64,000 nucleotides of DNA from Trichobilharzia regenti (taxonomy: Eukaryota > Platyhelminthes > Trematoda > Strigeidida > Schistosomatidae): assembly GCA_944472135.2 (NCBI GenBank), contig OX235270.1:56177267-56241266 (forward strand), read 5' to 3'. Both the position numbers and the translations under genes were made by a program. This document shows positions 49,201 through 58,429 of this stretch, in pieces (the first letter of the stretch is position 1; the number at the start of each line of letters is the position of its first letter). The notes under the pieces were generated by a model. The model searched no databases. It was not told the origin of the DNA and saw nothing but the letters and a program-made list of their open reading frames with translations.

Positions 49201-52200
49201 AGTAGGCCAGATAGGCGGTGTCTATTTGTTGTTTCTGCCTATGCACCGGAGGGTTGCAGACCAGATACAACTAAGGATGAATTCTACCAGCAACTGAGCG
49301 ATCTTTTGAAACAGGTGCGTCGGAAGGATATCCTAGTGCTGGCTGGGGACTTGAATGCACAGGTTGGGTGTCTAAGCTCAGAGGAGAATCGTCTAGGTGG
49401 TCAGTGGGGTTTACATGGTCGCAGGTCAGATAATGGGGACTGTCTCCTGCAGCTTTCCGCAGACCACAACCTATTTCTAGCCACCATTAACTTCCGCCAC
49501 AGCCATCTCCTCAGCGCTACCTGTGGCCCTCCCTCAAGCTCGATCTGTAATTTATCATATCGCTGTTAGTTTCCGGTGGCGAGGATGCATACGAGACTGT
49601 CGCTCCTTCTGGAGTACATGCCTGGACTCCCACCATGCGTTATTGTGTGCCAGGTTCGTCTTGCTATTTGGTGGGGTTCATAAAAGCCGTCGTCTAAACG
49701 TTGATGTGAGCAAACTGGTAGCACCTGCTACCTCTTTGAAATAACAGAACGAGTTACAATCGATGATTGCTAGCAACCCCCAAGTAGTATAAATGAACAT
49801 TGGCTTCATCTGCAAGACGCCATGCAAAGGGCGAGTGTAACCGCTTGCAGCTTGAAAGAATGCTCCGCTAAAAACCACTGGGTTTCTGCGAGTTCCTTGC
49901 AACTCCTGGATGAACCCCGGTCCATTCCGGCTGGCAGCGAATACAAAAATAAGTGAAAGCCGCTTACGCGCAAGATCAGACAGTGTTTACGTAAGGGTCG
50001 CAAAACCTGGTGGTCAGAACGTGTGTGTGAGATGGAGTCAGCTGCTGCATCTGGCAACAGTCAAAAGCTGCTCCAACTCATCCGAGCCACCAGCAGAAAG
50101 AAACAAGGTGTCAGCGAGACGGTCTGTGAAGCAGATGGCACGCCAGTTACCAGCCTGAAAAGACGCCTGGAAGGCTTCGGAGAGCACTTCGAGAAACAGT
50201 TTAGCTGTTCGCCAGCTTCACTATCTGCTATCACCAGCTCTAGTGCACTTTCCTCGGTTAGTACTGACCCACCCACTGAAGCGTAGGTCCGTAAGGAATT
50301 CCAAGTGTTGAAACGCCATAAGGCGCCCGGCCCAGACAATATACCCCGGGCTCTTTTTAAAGATAGTGAAGAGACTGTCGTCATGGCTTTAACTGAATTA
50401 TTTAGGAATGTATGGGAGATTGAGGATGTACCATCAGTGTGGAATGAAGCCATTGTCGCCCCCTTCTTTAAAATGGGTCGATGTAAGACATGGGACAACC
50501 TTAGGGATATCAGTCTGCCACCAGTTGCGTCTAAAATATTGGCTGCTGTCTTGCTTCGTAGGCTGCGCAAAACGCGTAAGGGATTGATTGGCGAAGAGCA
50601 GACTGGGTTTTGTTCAGGCCGTCGTCGATGCACTGATCATGTGTTCACCCTTCGTCAGTTTTTGGAACATCGCCACAGGCATTGCAGGCCAGCAATCTCT
50701 GTGTTTCTTGACATTAGGGCTGTCTTCGATTCGTTGCACAGAACTGTGCTCTAGAGCTGTCTCTTGGAGAGGGGGTACCTCAGAAGTTTGTGGGCACTTC
50801 AAGTACAGTGAGGGCATACAACTAACTATTATTCATGTTACCAATCAACAGTGGTGTTAGACAGGGTTCCCCAAACTCTCCATTCCTCTTTAACTTTGCC
50901 ATCGATGACATTCTGGAGTCCGCCCTGAAGGGTGTGTGTGAAGACAATGTAGATCTGCTCCCTGGAGATGGACTTTTCGACCTCGAGTTTGCAGACGATA
51001 TCGTCTTACTGTGCAATAGCATGCAGGCTGCCCAAATCGCACTTAATCAGTTGGCGATCAGTGTTTGTAACAAGATTGGCAGGAGCCTGTACCTGCACTC
51101 ACTCTTGTGGGTGAACCGCTTGAAGTTGTCCATAAGTTTGTGCGTCTGCGTCGTTTTGTGAGTGCTGGCGGAGGGTGACGGATGAGATTTCCAACCGTAT
51201 CATGAAGGCTAGGGTGGCATACATCAAAATTAGCCACCTATGACGCCCTCACGACGTTAGCCTGGCTGCCAAAGTTCGGTATACAGTGCTTCGGTGCGGG
51301 CTTCCATACTCTACCCCTGTGAAACCTGGCCTCTCCGAGCTGAGGATATGCGGCGGCCATGCGTATTCTATCATCGTTGTCTCCGCAGGATTGCTTGCGT
51401 TCGGTGGCATCATCGCATGTGTAATTCTGAGATTCGGTGGCGTGTCTTTGAACATAGTGGAGATCACCATTCGTTGAATGTCATCATCTGGAAACACCGG
51501 TCTCGGTGGCTTGGACATGTGTTGAAAATGTCATTCCAGAGGCTTCCGTACAGGTCTCTGTTCGCTAGCCCTGGGACGGGATGGAAAAGGCGGAGGGGTG
51601 GTCAGTCCACGATGTGGCGTCGTGGGATGAAGGACTTTCGTGAAAGATTAGCATCGGTTGATGGGCCACGACTCCCTGGTTGGGGTCCGCGAGATAGCTC
51701 GAATCGATGGCTCGAAACGTTATCGGATATGGCCAAGAATCACAATCAATGGCGAAGGTGCTGCAATTTCTTTCTTTCTTCCCTTCCCGTTGATAGTTAA
51801 CGAAAGCTATTTGAACTGTTTTCCTTCCAGATGAAGTTGTTTATCTGCTCCCCACCTATATTTTTACTTTTAATCTGTGTTTTATTATTATAATTGTGTG
51901 GCGCATCTTTTTGGTGCCACATTGTAACAAGTTTTTTGTGTTTAAATAAAATAAAAACAATTTCAGAGCTATGGTGCAAAAGAATATTCAATAAATCACA
52001 AACAAACATACGTGATCCTTTACTTTATGTCGTGTATTTTCCGAAAACTAACATTTCCCCACAAATCCCGTCAACATGCAGCAACTGATGTCATATCCTA
52101 ATGCAGTCATATTAATCTTTTGCATCTACCCCTAATGTAACCAACATAGAATTCTCTACCATTTTACGCTGGGCTATTAAGGTGCAATTGAAGTGATGCA

Positions 52201-55200
52201 AACACTTAGTTTAACCTTAAAATAAATTTATTAGTTACTTTGTTTAAATTCAGTTACCCTAGACAGATCTTTCACATACGATGGCTAAGAGCTACACACA
52301 TCGAGAAGTCTGAATATGTCAACCAATTTGCCTAGGTTGAAGTCGGTTGAGTGGGATTTGGAACTTCTCTGAGTTAAATCTCCTAACTGTATGGTAAAGC
52401 CATCAAGAATTTCTAATGGTTGCATAATGGAAGCTCTTTTGCAGTTTTACTTCCACGACTGTTTTGCAACTAAATAGAGACAGGAAACAACAGTGAGCAA
52501 TACACTATGAGCGTGATATTTTGTATCGAACTTTGAAAAACATTCTCACATGTTCACGAAGATTTTATTGGCCAAATGTAATTACTAACGGAAAATTACA
52601 TTACATTACGACATATTTAAATTAGTAAAACACTGATTATATACAAAACTCAAATTATGAGCAATACGAACAGACTACACACATTTAATCTGTAAGTATA
52701 TTGGGAGAAAATCTTAATTACTTAAGTCACAAAGCAAATCGTCCTAACTGCATTTTATCTGGAATGTCAGATACTTTGATTTATGTAATAAGAGTTTCCT
52801 TCAGATTATCAAATGTCATTACGCAGAAAAACATTCTTTGGTTAAAGTGAAAATAAGAAAATGTTAGCATTTATAAAATACAAACAGCGAAAATGTTAAC
52901 CAATTTGGTAAATTACTACAGTTTAAGTGTTTACAGACTAAAAAGGGAACTTACAGTATCTGGATCTCGAGTTACTTCTGGAAATGCCTCTCCTAGTGTC
53001 TGAATGACAATATCTACTAAAGAAGACAAAAATCCAGGTTTGGCATTTAAAACTTCCACGGCAAAGCGGACAGCACGCCTTAAAATACGACGAAGTACAT
53101 ATCCTCGACCAGTGTTCTGAGCACGACCACCATCACTAAGAGCTACAGTTAACACTCTTGCATGATCAGCTAATACACGATAAGCCATGTCAATTCCATC
53201 AGTATCGTCAGCACCAACTTTCCCAGTATATGGCCTAGCTCCAGTACCCTAGAGAAATATATGAATAAAAAACCTATCAACATTTTGTTGAATTTTGAAT
53301 TATCTAAAAGCATGTATGCAGAAGCAAAATATGTGACTATTTAGGTAAGCATTTGGCTCTCAATCAATGAGCCAAGGGTTAGGACCTTACTCCACTCGTT
53401 AACATTCGGGTAACTAGATTACATCACTAACTCTCACACCACGGGTGTGGATTATTACTAAATGCAGTGACATTAATGTGACGACTGGGCTACATACTGC
53501 TACGCATACAAATAAAAAGAAAGATTGTTGCGGAAACCAAATGTTCTATGCAGGCAGTAGCTGACTAAAGTAAGCATTGTCCTTTCGAGTATTAAACTGT
53601 GCATGAAAGCCGGGAAAACCATTGAGACTTGACAGTTTGACACATAACATCATATCACCACTTTTAAGTATGAACAATAAGTGAGACAGAGAATTCTGTA
53701 ACACTATACTTCATCAATGAAACACAAGGGATAGAAAAAGTCTGATTGGTATACAAATGAATAAATGAAGTACTTCCATCAGCTTTGACGTGACAGGGAC
53801 CTAACGACTGATGGTCTGACATGTTGAAATACTATTCAATTGCATTAGAATGTGACGAAATCCCAGTTCACATATAACACGATGTTTCCGAATGACTAAG
53901 AAACACACCTCATACCATCAACCCCCCACCCGACTAGCTGTAGAAAGACAGTATGATTGACGGATGGATATACGATGCAATAAGTGAAATACTTCGAGTT
54001 ATCAAAGACTATAAGTAGACTTCCAACAAAACTTCGTTTAAGTATATGATAATTTCTCTCTTTAAATTGTATAGTTCATTCAAAGGACTTTAATTCTCGC
54101 CTCTGACAAGTTTTCAGAATGGAAAAGTGCACAAAATAAAGCAGATAGAAACTTACCTCCTCAATTGCTTTGAACAAAGGCGTAAATAAATCTGTGTCAT
54201 AATTTGATCTTTTTCCTTGAATGACCGACAGTGTTCGTTCAAATCCCATTCCTGTATCAATGTGTTTCGATGGGAGTGGTCTCAAAGACCCACCATCTTC
54301 TCTACAAGAAGGGTCAAAATCAAGGGAAGTCAAAATTAGATAAGATTAGTAATAATTCCTAAACGTAAGTTCTATAAAGCGACTGTGAAATTCTAAACAT
54401 AACCACACTCTACCTGCAAACATAAAAATACCTCTTGAATCTACACTAATCTATGAAATAAAATCATTCCAGAAGGCTTTGAGGGTAGATAAATTGATCA
54501 CTAAATAATTCCTATTTACACTTTACACCCTCGCCTTACTGTTGACCTAGTCATCCAACTTTCCAGTAGTGGACAGCAACCTTAAGGATAAGTTTCACTA
54601 ACTTTAGCATTGAATTTTACTAAAAATCCTTATAATCTAAAACACGAACCCCTAAAACAGTAGGACTATTTTGGCATTCCTGATGTACTAAGTCTATGCC
54701 TTAGTAATATATACTAACCGACAAGTACGATTTGCTACTCTTGATTACGAACCACAAACATTGTGGTTGTTGGCACTGACATATCAATTAGGGTTTAAAA
54801 GCATGACAAATTGCTAAGATGTTTAATATGCTTAAAACAGTAACATCACAACACTAGACTGAAATGTAGTGACAACAGTGCTGCAAGATTATCGTACATG
54901 TATACTGTATATATAAAGATAAGTGGTTAAACTCATTCCTTTAAAATACAATGCAGAATACTAAGTAACAAAGGTTCATTGTTATGAAACAAATTCAGAG
55001 TAAATGCACTCTAAACAAAGATGTGAGTACCGATTAAACTGTATGAACACCAAGTTCCATATCTCCAAAACATCCGGATCATCTTGATTTACCAAATGAG
55101 CAGCATCACGATTACCAATACGATCATAGTGTATTTCAGAACAAGGACCACAGGGACCGGATTCGCCCATTTCCCAAAAATTTTCTTTCATACCAAATGG

Positions 55201-58200
55201 AAGCACGCGACTCTTTGGTAAACTAAATTAGTAAAATAAACAGGTTATAAAGCGCGTATTACGAATGAGACATTTCCAAGTTTAAATATGTAGACTATTA
55301 GGTCTAAAAACTCGTGTACATTATTTCAAAGAACTCCTAAGTGTTCACCATGTGAACTGATGTTAATGTTGAGGAATGTAACTTTTTGAAACATGTGCTT
55401 TGGGCTTGCAATATTTACTGCAACTCAGAAACCATGTACGAGTTAATGGAATGGGCTCAATCATATAGTATACAATAGGCAATACATATTGACGACTGAC
55501 TACTCAACACTGAACGATTAAATGGACTGTGTCATGTTTCAGTCTGACTAAAAATCGCATGGTAAAAATATTTTGGAATTTGACGATTATGAGCAGATCC
55601 CTCACTTTTTGAAACCATCTCATTTTTTGACCCCGACTATTTTCAGATTATGCTCAAATAATGAAGTCGTACCTTAGATACTACGAGGGAGGCTCATAAT
55701 CCCTCTTATGCGTTGTTTATATCAAGCATCTTAAATATCTGATTCTTGAACTGAGATTTAGAATATGTGAAAAATGATGATAAGTGAGTACCTTCGGGCT
55801 TATGAAAACTCATCTTGCCAAAATCTGAGAGATTTATGCAGACGCAATAAACAAGGGGACAAAATAGTACTGAGTTAGGTAAAATGTATCAACGCAGGAT
55901 ATAACACAACAGTGTCGTTATGCAATTTGCATGCCTCATTCGTACAAAAAATGGGATGTAACAAAAAGAGAAGCAGGAACTGATAGTAAATTCGGTGAAT
56001 AGTTAAGTTTAGGCGTAAGGCTAGCGACGCCATCCTGTAAAGAACACCGTCGCTAGTGGAAATTCAAAGCTCGGATTTCCACTAGAAGTGCAAAAAAAAT
56101 AATACTTCTATATTCGCAGCTTTTAAATTACACTTTCAATTATCTGTATAAATACACTTTTACTAACACCAGAACGTTTTCTCAACTAATTATCTGGTTT
56201 TGAAAATGAAGCTTAAAGAATTTTCTAACGCATAACTAAAGCATGGTCGGATTCCAAACCGGTATTCCAGAAGTAACAATTAACTGCATTGACTATTAAT
56301 ACAAAACAGTCCGATGAATTCGTCAATTCGTTAGAGTGAATACAGGCCACCGAAGCTTCATAAAGCATCCGCTCCAAGCAATCTTGCCACCGGTTTCATT
56401 CTTAAGACACCTCTGAAGGATGCTCATAGTGGTGTCGATCTGCCAACTAATGAAAACCTTCGTCAATTTCAATACAATGCCTGTAGACACAGTGTGCGTT
56501 AGTTACTATTGCGAGACTGTCTTTTCTAGCACCTGCTCTCACAAACAAATAGCCAGAAGTAACTAAAACGCTCCCTTGTCTATGAAGTTGTGAGTGCTAA
56601 ATGTGAAATGCATGAAATCTCTAATCATATAATGAAAGACAGTGTCAACTCTTTCACCTATGCTGTTGTCTTGACATCAACTGGCCGTCAATGATACGGC
56701 TATGAGTATTGAGTTGAGTATTCTTCCTCGACGTCCCGGTCTTCTGTGCTGACAGTATGCAGTAACTTTGCGAGTCACACTATCATCGTCATGTAATGTT
56801 GCTTTCGGTAGCAGTACTGAATGACTCCTTAAAAAATTTTGTCTTATTTATTAGAATTAGGTTACCCGGAACATGTCTTAATGAAATGGGTTACGAGCCA
56901 CCCTTTGATAATATTACCTAAATAGTCAGGTTGTGGTAGGTGAAGCAGGATTTAAACTTATGATCCCTTGGACGGAAATCCTATGCTAAGGTCAATGAGC
57001 CCCGTCTTGACCCTATGTCCATCTGTTTTAATACTCTTGCTTTCGAGCTATCTTGACTCTCTTTTCGTTGTATTTAAAGCCACTTCTTGTGACACCTCGT
57101 AGTGCACATATTGCACCAAGCTAGTGTTCTAAATAAATAAAAAACGATTTCAAGGAATGCTCCACAGTTTTGAACCATTGACACGCAACCCATATCCCAT
57201 ACATAGCTAAGAGCAACAGCGAATGATTTTATACATTGAAGCTATATATTGTTTCGGTGACACTTAACTCTTTAAACCTAAATTTAATTCACCTGAAGGA
57301 GCATGTCGAGGAGGGTAGTTTGGCATTAGCAACCTATGTCTCAACACCTGTACTAATGAAAGTATATAATAACACCGATCGACTCCGGACCTAAAAAATT
57401 ATCAGTTGCAATACTGCCTCATGCGCATCGTAAAGTTAAAAAAATTAGTATCTAACGCCCACAATTAGCAACCAATGGTTGCAGAATGAGCGCGTAATTT
57501 ATACATACGACAGGCAATCCACATAATTAACTTCTGAAAAATTTACTAATCACACTAGTATAAAAACCAGTTGTTTGCTTGGTGACTGAGATTACGCATA
57601 AATTTTTAGTCAATGCCCCCACTAATGCAGTGCTCCTTACTACAACCTTCCAAATTTGCAGTCTTAACGCGCTTTTCAGAGTATATCCATTTCTAGATAA
57701 GAAAAACAGGCTGAATTGATACTGCCATTCAGAAACAGTAACTTTGAAGCCACGAAATTTGAAATTTTGTTAGCCTACCCAAGTGAGATCCATATTTCAC
57801 GTGCCTCCTCATCCGGAGGCAGGTTAAGTGTACTATTGCCCCCGAAATAGGTGACATACAAACGATCACCGGGTATTCTCCAAACTTTTGTTAATAACTC
57901 CCAAGCCCACTCGCAAGCTTCTTTCTTGAAGTAATCTCCAAAGGACCAATTTCCAAGCATTTCAAAAAACGTATGATGGTAAACATCTCGACCGACATCA
58001 TCCAAGTCATTATGTTTACCTCCTGCTCGTATGCACTTCTGTGAGTTGTAAGCTCTTTTGAGACGACCAAGCTCACTATTGGGATCCACAGTACCTTGGA
58101 ATATAGATTTATACTGCCAAATAATATTCAAAGCATTTAATTACCTGATTCATGCCAGCATTTGCGAACAAAAGTGTGGGATCATTATGTGGAATGGTGG

Positions 58201-58288
58201 AAGAAGAATGAACGTAAACATGACCCTTCGATTTGAAAAAGTCGAAGAATTGTTGCCTTAAATCCTTTGCAGTAGTCTTAGGATTCAT
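31109..58288 (-). CDS. AARS: Alanyl-tRNA synthetase, cytosolic, 14 exons
   Basis: Charges tRNA-Ala with alanine and clears mischarged Ser/Gly. Coding exons in order: 58288-58145, 58113-57779, 55222-55031, 54301-54157, 53248-52955, 47151-46945, 46476-46290, 44889-44717, 43828-43577, 42084-41831, 41285-41177, 40393-40136, 39665-39459, 31288-31109. All borders are GT/AG and all phases agree; the total of 2937 nt encodes 978 aa (human about 968). Class II core: [40 protein letters not shown], motif 3 [10 protein letters not shown]. tRNA-binding part: [18 protein letters not shown]. Editing site: HTGTH (607-611) and CGGTH (725-729). C-Ala: [14 protein letters not shown]. The start at 58288 ([14 protein letters not shown]) aligns with the family start. 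No targeting peptide is seen, so this is the cytosolic form. Confidence 0.96.
31384..33666 (-). CDS. RTE-B reverse transcriptase ORF
   Basis: 760 codons. RT blocks in order: '[15 protein letters not shown]' (about residue 155), '[20 protein letters not shown]', '[20 protein letters not shown]', '[20 protein letters not shown]', '[16 protein letters not shown]', the catalytic YADD in '[14 protein letters not shown]' (about 382), then 'TYLGSCIS' and the C-terminal '[20 protein letters not shown]'. It makes cDNA at the nicked target. The frame opens at GTG 33666 inside the end of the endonuclease ORF, so it probably relies on a frameshift or is a 1-nt mutant. The last ~110 residues are hydrophobic and unlike RT; they probably translate 3' UTR. 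Confidence 0.85.
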   Translation of the reverse strand: MSKNHWISTASSELIDARRLIPASSEFNEERKLHKRKLTKSLRKDREQWWVTKAKEMEKASAIGNTRQLFRLIRETGGRRQFISETISEKNGSLISSQDRRLERWKEHFEEQFNLPTATLNLPAIHHTPEWDIDTGPPSVGEVTKAISNLKRGKAAGPDGIIPEVFKYGGDILVCRLTEVLGKVWESETVPSDWGKSLIIPIFKKGNKSSCDNHRGISLTNIVSKILGSVIMHRLSRTREEQTRENQAGFRPGRGCIDHIFTLRQILEHRHTFRRPTIVIFLDLKAAFDSVDRKVLWQCLTVKGVPRKYIALIKALYSNSRSRVRAYGELSSELVTTSGVRQGCPLSPFLFNFIIDMLMEVSLTERNDLGIDLLPGNSLMDLEYADDIVLLGEDADKMQSLLNTLSSNLRMFGMRFAPAKCKMLLQDWTTSTPNLVIGSEVIEHVDHFTYLGSCISTNGLIGDEISARIRKARAAFADLHHLWRRRDIRLSTKGRVYCSSVRSVLLYGSETWPIRVEDMKRLTAFDHRCLRSLSHVRWFNKVSNVDVRRRVLGKEGKSIDEAIKLHRLRWLGHVVRMPNHRLPRRALLADIGEGWKRASGGQTKTWHQSMKSLTVKLSQVGRCRLPGWGPRDSRNQWLETIGDMAQNRCQWSADVFNLCNLSYSFLSLPILFHSYTCQTELILFTHLLVYLCVLFGTWQLELLHFGTKFYVESRQRNCCSMSFSIIFTFSNFILSVSSVFPFICIWMSFLFCLVYRCRRL
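33663..35189 (-). CDS. RTE-B N-terminal region and endonuclease ORF
   Basis: 508 codons. Residues 1 to about 170 are low-complexity (Ser/Pro/Gln-rich), then the apurinic-type endonuclease: '[18 protein letters not shown]', '[19 protein letters not shown]', '[18 protein letters not shown]', '[15 protein letters not shown]', '[18 protein letters not shown]' and '[12 protein letters not shown]'. It nicks target DNA for target-primed reverse transcription. It ends at TGA 33665-33663, overlapping the GTG of the RT frame (GTGA). Catalytic N, E, D, H positions look intact. Confidence 0.85.
   Translation of the reverse strand: MRFYHARQVVWIAVKQKAATQSNTMIKTNSQNFMPDRPWPGLTTTALPAAVSQGRSDKYATEAHQTKKNEQKQAACDRPQAVVPWALRSRNQLPRCGQPGSNNRPHNPKCTQNLSNPHLSLSSSSSLLPCLPPTDATPLLDGSSLPLHSVSTKNDESQKTTTDSLLKPRHQFHIGAFNVRTLCQIGQQASLAKTLASRAIDVCCVSETRIQDPSVVIHLTPPGQQDESSKFTLRVSGDATASSRGLAGVGIALSTRAEKTLLDWIPVDSRMCAVRLNGSVRRRKDCTTRRCLFVISAYAPTDCSSDETKDEFYQKLSSLVRKAKRSDIVVLAGDFNAQVGKLCQSEKDVGGTYGVPCQRTDNGDRLLQFCSDNHLFLVSTNFKHKERHCLTWRPPSSNQRWTQIDHIAISYRWRGSVGDCRSFWNTCVDTDHALVRARVCLRLNGRRKQLAVKPSRPQLDQETKSLFEEELAKRISEFDSCAHPGEAWKNIQSAIDTAVKAVNKQIQR
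35541..35650 (-). mobile_element. CR1-like LINE 3'-end fragment
   Basis: 'taataataatttgcttcatt' followed by 'cagtaac..acacagtgcggaattctc' parallels 24608-24672 of the nested LINE (same orientation, (ATT)n tail first). About 100 bp survive. The RTE-C element begins right after it. Confidence 0.6.
36020..36664 (+). pseudogene. RTE-C endonuclease, 3' end frameshifted
   Basis: '[20 protein letters not shown]', '[18 protein letters not shown]', '[18 protein letters not shown]' and '[18 protein letters not shown]' are the ordered EN blocks. The frame is lost after ~36620; the last blocks are found in other frames near 36700-36780 ('[17 protein letters not shown]'-like). Confidence 0.8.
37012..37200 (+). 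mobile_element. tRNA-headed SINE, copy c
   Basis: Same element as at 4607 and 21789, with an intact A box (tggcacagtgg) and a B box tagged agttcgagcc (one change). The T-arm is weakened. Ends aaaaataaaataaaa. It sits inside RTE-C between the endonuclease and RT. Confidence 0.87.
37577..38472 (+). pseudogene. RTE-C reverse transcriptase core
   Basis: '[19 protein letters not shown]', '[20 protein letters not shown]', '[20 protein letters not shown]' and 'PTVACFIDF', then a stop where 'KAAFDSVDR' should follow. The frame resumes '[20 protein letters not shown]' and the catalytic '[19 protein letters not shown]'. One stop and one frame change break it. Confidence 0.85.
38496..39243 (+). pseudogene. 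RTE-C RT C-terminal domain
   Basis: '[20 protein letters not shown]' and 'SIRPVLLYG' (38496-38786), then a frame change at the conserved '[20 protein letters not shown]', ending '[20 protein letters not shown]', '[11 protein letters not shown]' and a stop at 39241. Standard RTE C-terminal layout. Confidence 0.85.
39459..39665 (-). CDS. AARS: AARS exon 13
   Basis: 69 codons, '[19 protein letters not shown]' to 'LICLSQVPK', part of the C-terminal C-Ala region. Acceptor atattag, donor aag|gtgagt. A broken inverted copy of this exon and its downstream intron lies at 63759-64000. Confidence 0.94.
39700..40060 (-). pseudogene. RTE-B RT C-terminal relic in AARS intron 12
   Basis: The minus strand reads across frames '[20 protein letters not shown]', '[13 protein letters not shown]', '[20 protein letters not shown]' and '[13 protein letters not shown]', parallel to RTE-B '[20 protein letters not shown]' and '[10 protein letters not shown]'. 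It nearly fills the 470-bp intron. Confidence 0.75.
40136..40393 (-). CDS. AARS: AARS exon 12
   Basis: 86 codons, Lys/Glu-rich helical segment from '[15 protein letters not shown]' to '[11 protein letters not shown]'; the linker helix of the C-terminal region, coiled-coil-like. Donor aag|gtgagt. Confidence 0.94.
41177..41285 (-). CDS. AARS: AARS exon 11
   Basis: Completes the split Thr of CGGTH and encodes '[20 protein letters not shown]' and '[16 protein letters not shown]', a strongly conserved AlaRS block next to the editing site. Acceptor tcctcacag, donor cgt|gtaagt. Confidence 0.95.
41831..42084 (-). CDS. AARS: AARS exon 10 (editing domain, CGGT)
   Basis: '[19 protein letters not shown]' to '[19 protein letters not shown]' and 'SVEFCGGT'. 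The Cys is the conserved metal/substrate ligand of the editing site. Ends in phase 2. Confidence 0.95.
42245..42665 (+). repeat. Dispersed repeat in AARS intron 9
   Basis: Related to 21361-21560 through the 'cctgcttcg..tctgggc' block. The 3' end reads 'cacctttggtgcccataata' and a short (aat)n-like tail, similar in style to RTE-B 3' ends (ttggtgcc). Probably a decayed retroelement; class not certain. Confidence 0.5.
43577..43828 (-). CDS. AARS: AARS exon 9 (editing domain, HTGTH)
   Basis: '[20 protein letters not shown]' then '[20 protein letters not shown]' and '[13 protein letters not shown]'. The two His of HTGTH are the conserved editing-site ligands. Acceptor attttttag, donor aag|gtaact. 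Confidence 0.95.
44083..44165 (-). repeat. tRNA-like / SINE remnant in AARS intron 8
   Basis: The minus strand has a B-box-like gggttcgagtcagcc. The adjoining 'acagatctttcacatac' on plus recurs at 52266. A minus frame of 87 codons covers it but has no domain. Confidence 0.4.
44717..44889 (-). CDS. AARS: AARS exon 8
   Basis: Completes the split Val of '[16 protein letters not shown]' and encodes '[20 protein letters not shown]', the conserved entry to the editing domain. Donor gaa|gtaagt. Confidence 0.95.
46290..46476 (-). CDS. AARS: AARS exon 7
   Basis: '[20 protein letters not shown]' to '[15 protein letters not shown]', one base into the next codon. Acceptor ttccttcag, donor tacg|gtaatt. 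Linker between the tRNA-binding and editing regions. Confidence 0.94.
46945..47151 (-). CDS. AARS: AARS exon 6
   Basis: '[20 protein letters not shown]', then '[20 protein letters not shown]' and 'LIAEEYHLK', a highly conserved AlaRS block. Acceptor acgcag, donor aaa|gtaagt. Confidence 0.96.
47944..48165 (-). pseudogene. Penelope-like retroelement fragment
   Basis: Minus frame '[20 protein letters not shown]' and '[13 protein letters not shown]' resembles the segment just before the GIY-YIG nuclease of Penelope-like elements (…GISE…RL…HKPT…). The frame is then lost, and RT and nuclease are absent. About 400 bp on the upstream side may belong to it, but I cannot confirm this. Confidence 0.5.
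48870..49770 (+). pseudogene. RTE-B copy 2 endonuclease, broken
   Basis: Same stops as copy 1 after 'TLMRN' and before '[13 protein letters not shown]', then open from 49066: '[20 protein letters not shown]', '[20 protein letters not shown]', '[20 protein letters not shown]'. A local divergence at 49520-49550 replaces the usual 'WRPSS..QTDHIA' block, so the end of the domain is damaged. Confidence 0.82.
50290..51800 (+). pseudogene. RTE-B copy 2 reverse transcriptase, broken
   Basis: '[19 protein letters not shown]', '[16 protein letters not shown]' (then a stop), '[20 protein letters not shown]' and '[13 protein letters not shown]' with intact FADD. A short deletion follows at 'ISVCNKIG', then the C-terminal '[18 protein letters not shown]' and '[20 protein letters not shown]' to a stop at 51800. 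It differs from copy 1 in two internal blocks. Confidence 0.85.
52264..52320 (+). repeat. Short repeat shared with 44083
   Basis: 'acagatctttcacatac' followed by related but diverged sequence (gatggctaagagctacac / taggctacgaaccacac). Confidence 0.4.
52955..53248 (-). CDS. AARS: AARS exon 5 (tRNA-binding region)
   Basis: '[20 protein letters not shown]', '[20 protein letters not shown]' and '[18 protein letters not shown]': the part that reads the G3:U70 acceptor pair in AlaRS. Acceptor ttctctag, donor act|gtaagt. 98 codons. Confidence 0.96.
53249..54156. other. AARS intron 4
   Basis: About 0.9 kb with no recognised element. 'ccaagggttaggaccttact' and neighbouring text near 53380 could be tRNA-like, but no A/B boxes are clear. 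Confidence 0.4.
54157..54301 (-). CDS. AARS: AARS exon 4 (class II motif 3)
   Basis: '[20 protein letters not shown]', then '[19 protein letters not shown]'. The G-x-G-x-ER pattern is motif 3, whose Arg contacts ATP. Acceptor cttgtag, donor gag|gtaagt. Confidence 0.96.
55031..55222 (-). CDS. AARS: AARS exon 3
   Basis: '[20 protein letters not shown]', '[20 protein letters not shown]' and '[16 protein letters not shown]'. Active-site block of AlaRS. The donor is gtactc, a weaker match than the other donors; the reading frame and conserved 'QFNR-EDGG' junction support it. Confidence 0.94.
56021..56085. repeat. Two overlapping inverted repeats
   Basis: ctagcgacg (56021-56029) pairs with cgtcgctag (56048-56056), and ctagtggaaat (56053-56063) pairs with atttccactag (56075-56085). 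The two hairpins share ctag at 56053-56056 and so are mutually exclusive. Confidence 0.7.
57095..57150 (+). repeat. RTE-B-like 3' tail fragment
   Basis: 'gtgcacatattgcaccaag' and 'aaataaataaaaa' parallel the 3' end of RTE-B copy 1 (26790-26840, 'gccatattgcaccaag', 'aaataaataaaat'). Confidence 0.5.
57779..58113 (-). CDS. AARS: AARS exon 2 (class II motif 2)
   Basis: '[20 protein letters not shown]', '[20 protein letters not shown]', '[20 protein letters not shown]' and 'RLYVTYFGG'. Contains the ATP/alanine-binding core. 335 nt, ends in phase 2. Confidence 0.96.
58114..58144 (-). other. 31-bp intron 1 of AARS
   Basis: Starts gtaattaaatgc and ends tatttggcag, between 'FANAGMNQ' and 'YKSIFQ'. 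Retention would shift the frame and reach a stop within a dozen codons. Removing it gives the conserved AlaRS sequence. Confidence 0.93.
58145..58288 (-). CDS. AARS: AARS exon 1 (start)
   Basis: 48 codons from ATG 58288: '[20 protein letters not shown]' and '[12 protein letters not shown]'. The frame is open further upstream to an ATG at 58327, but those 13 residues ([13 protein letters not shown]) are not part of the conserved protein. Confidence 0.95.
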
Positions 58289-58429
58289 TTCAAAGTCTAT
58301 TATGGCAATGTGCAGACAACAGGACACAAACGTGACAACCGAAGGTCAACTGGCACGACCTTCGACGATCACAATTGCCTCAATTATTGCAAAGGAAATA
58401 AAACAAGATTTCATACATATTGATTTTAG

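Larger units (their letters stand above)
48847..51955 (+). mobile_element. RTE-B subfamily copy 2 in AARS intron 5
   Basis: Starts abruptly at the sequence matching copy 1 at 22012 (tgaaaccgcgtatcgcg), so it is 5'-truncated. It ends 'ttggtgccacattg..ttaaataaaataaaaac'. About 3.1 kb, antisense to AARS. It lacks the SINE, the 380-bp insert and the nested LINE of copy 1, so it gives the pre-insertion state. No clear target duplication. Confidence 0.88.
55223..57778. other. AARS intron 2
   Basis: 2.6 kb. It holds paired palindromes at 56021-56085 and an RTE-B-like 3' tail at about 57095-57150. No other element or gene recognised. Confidence 0.5.
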
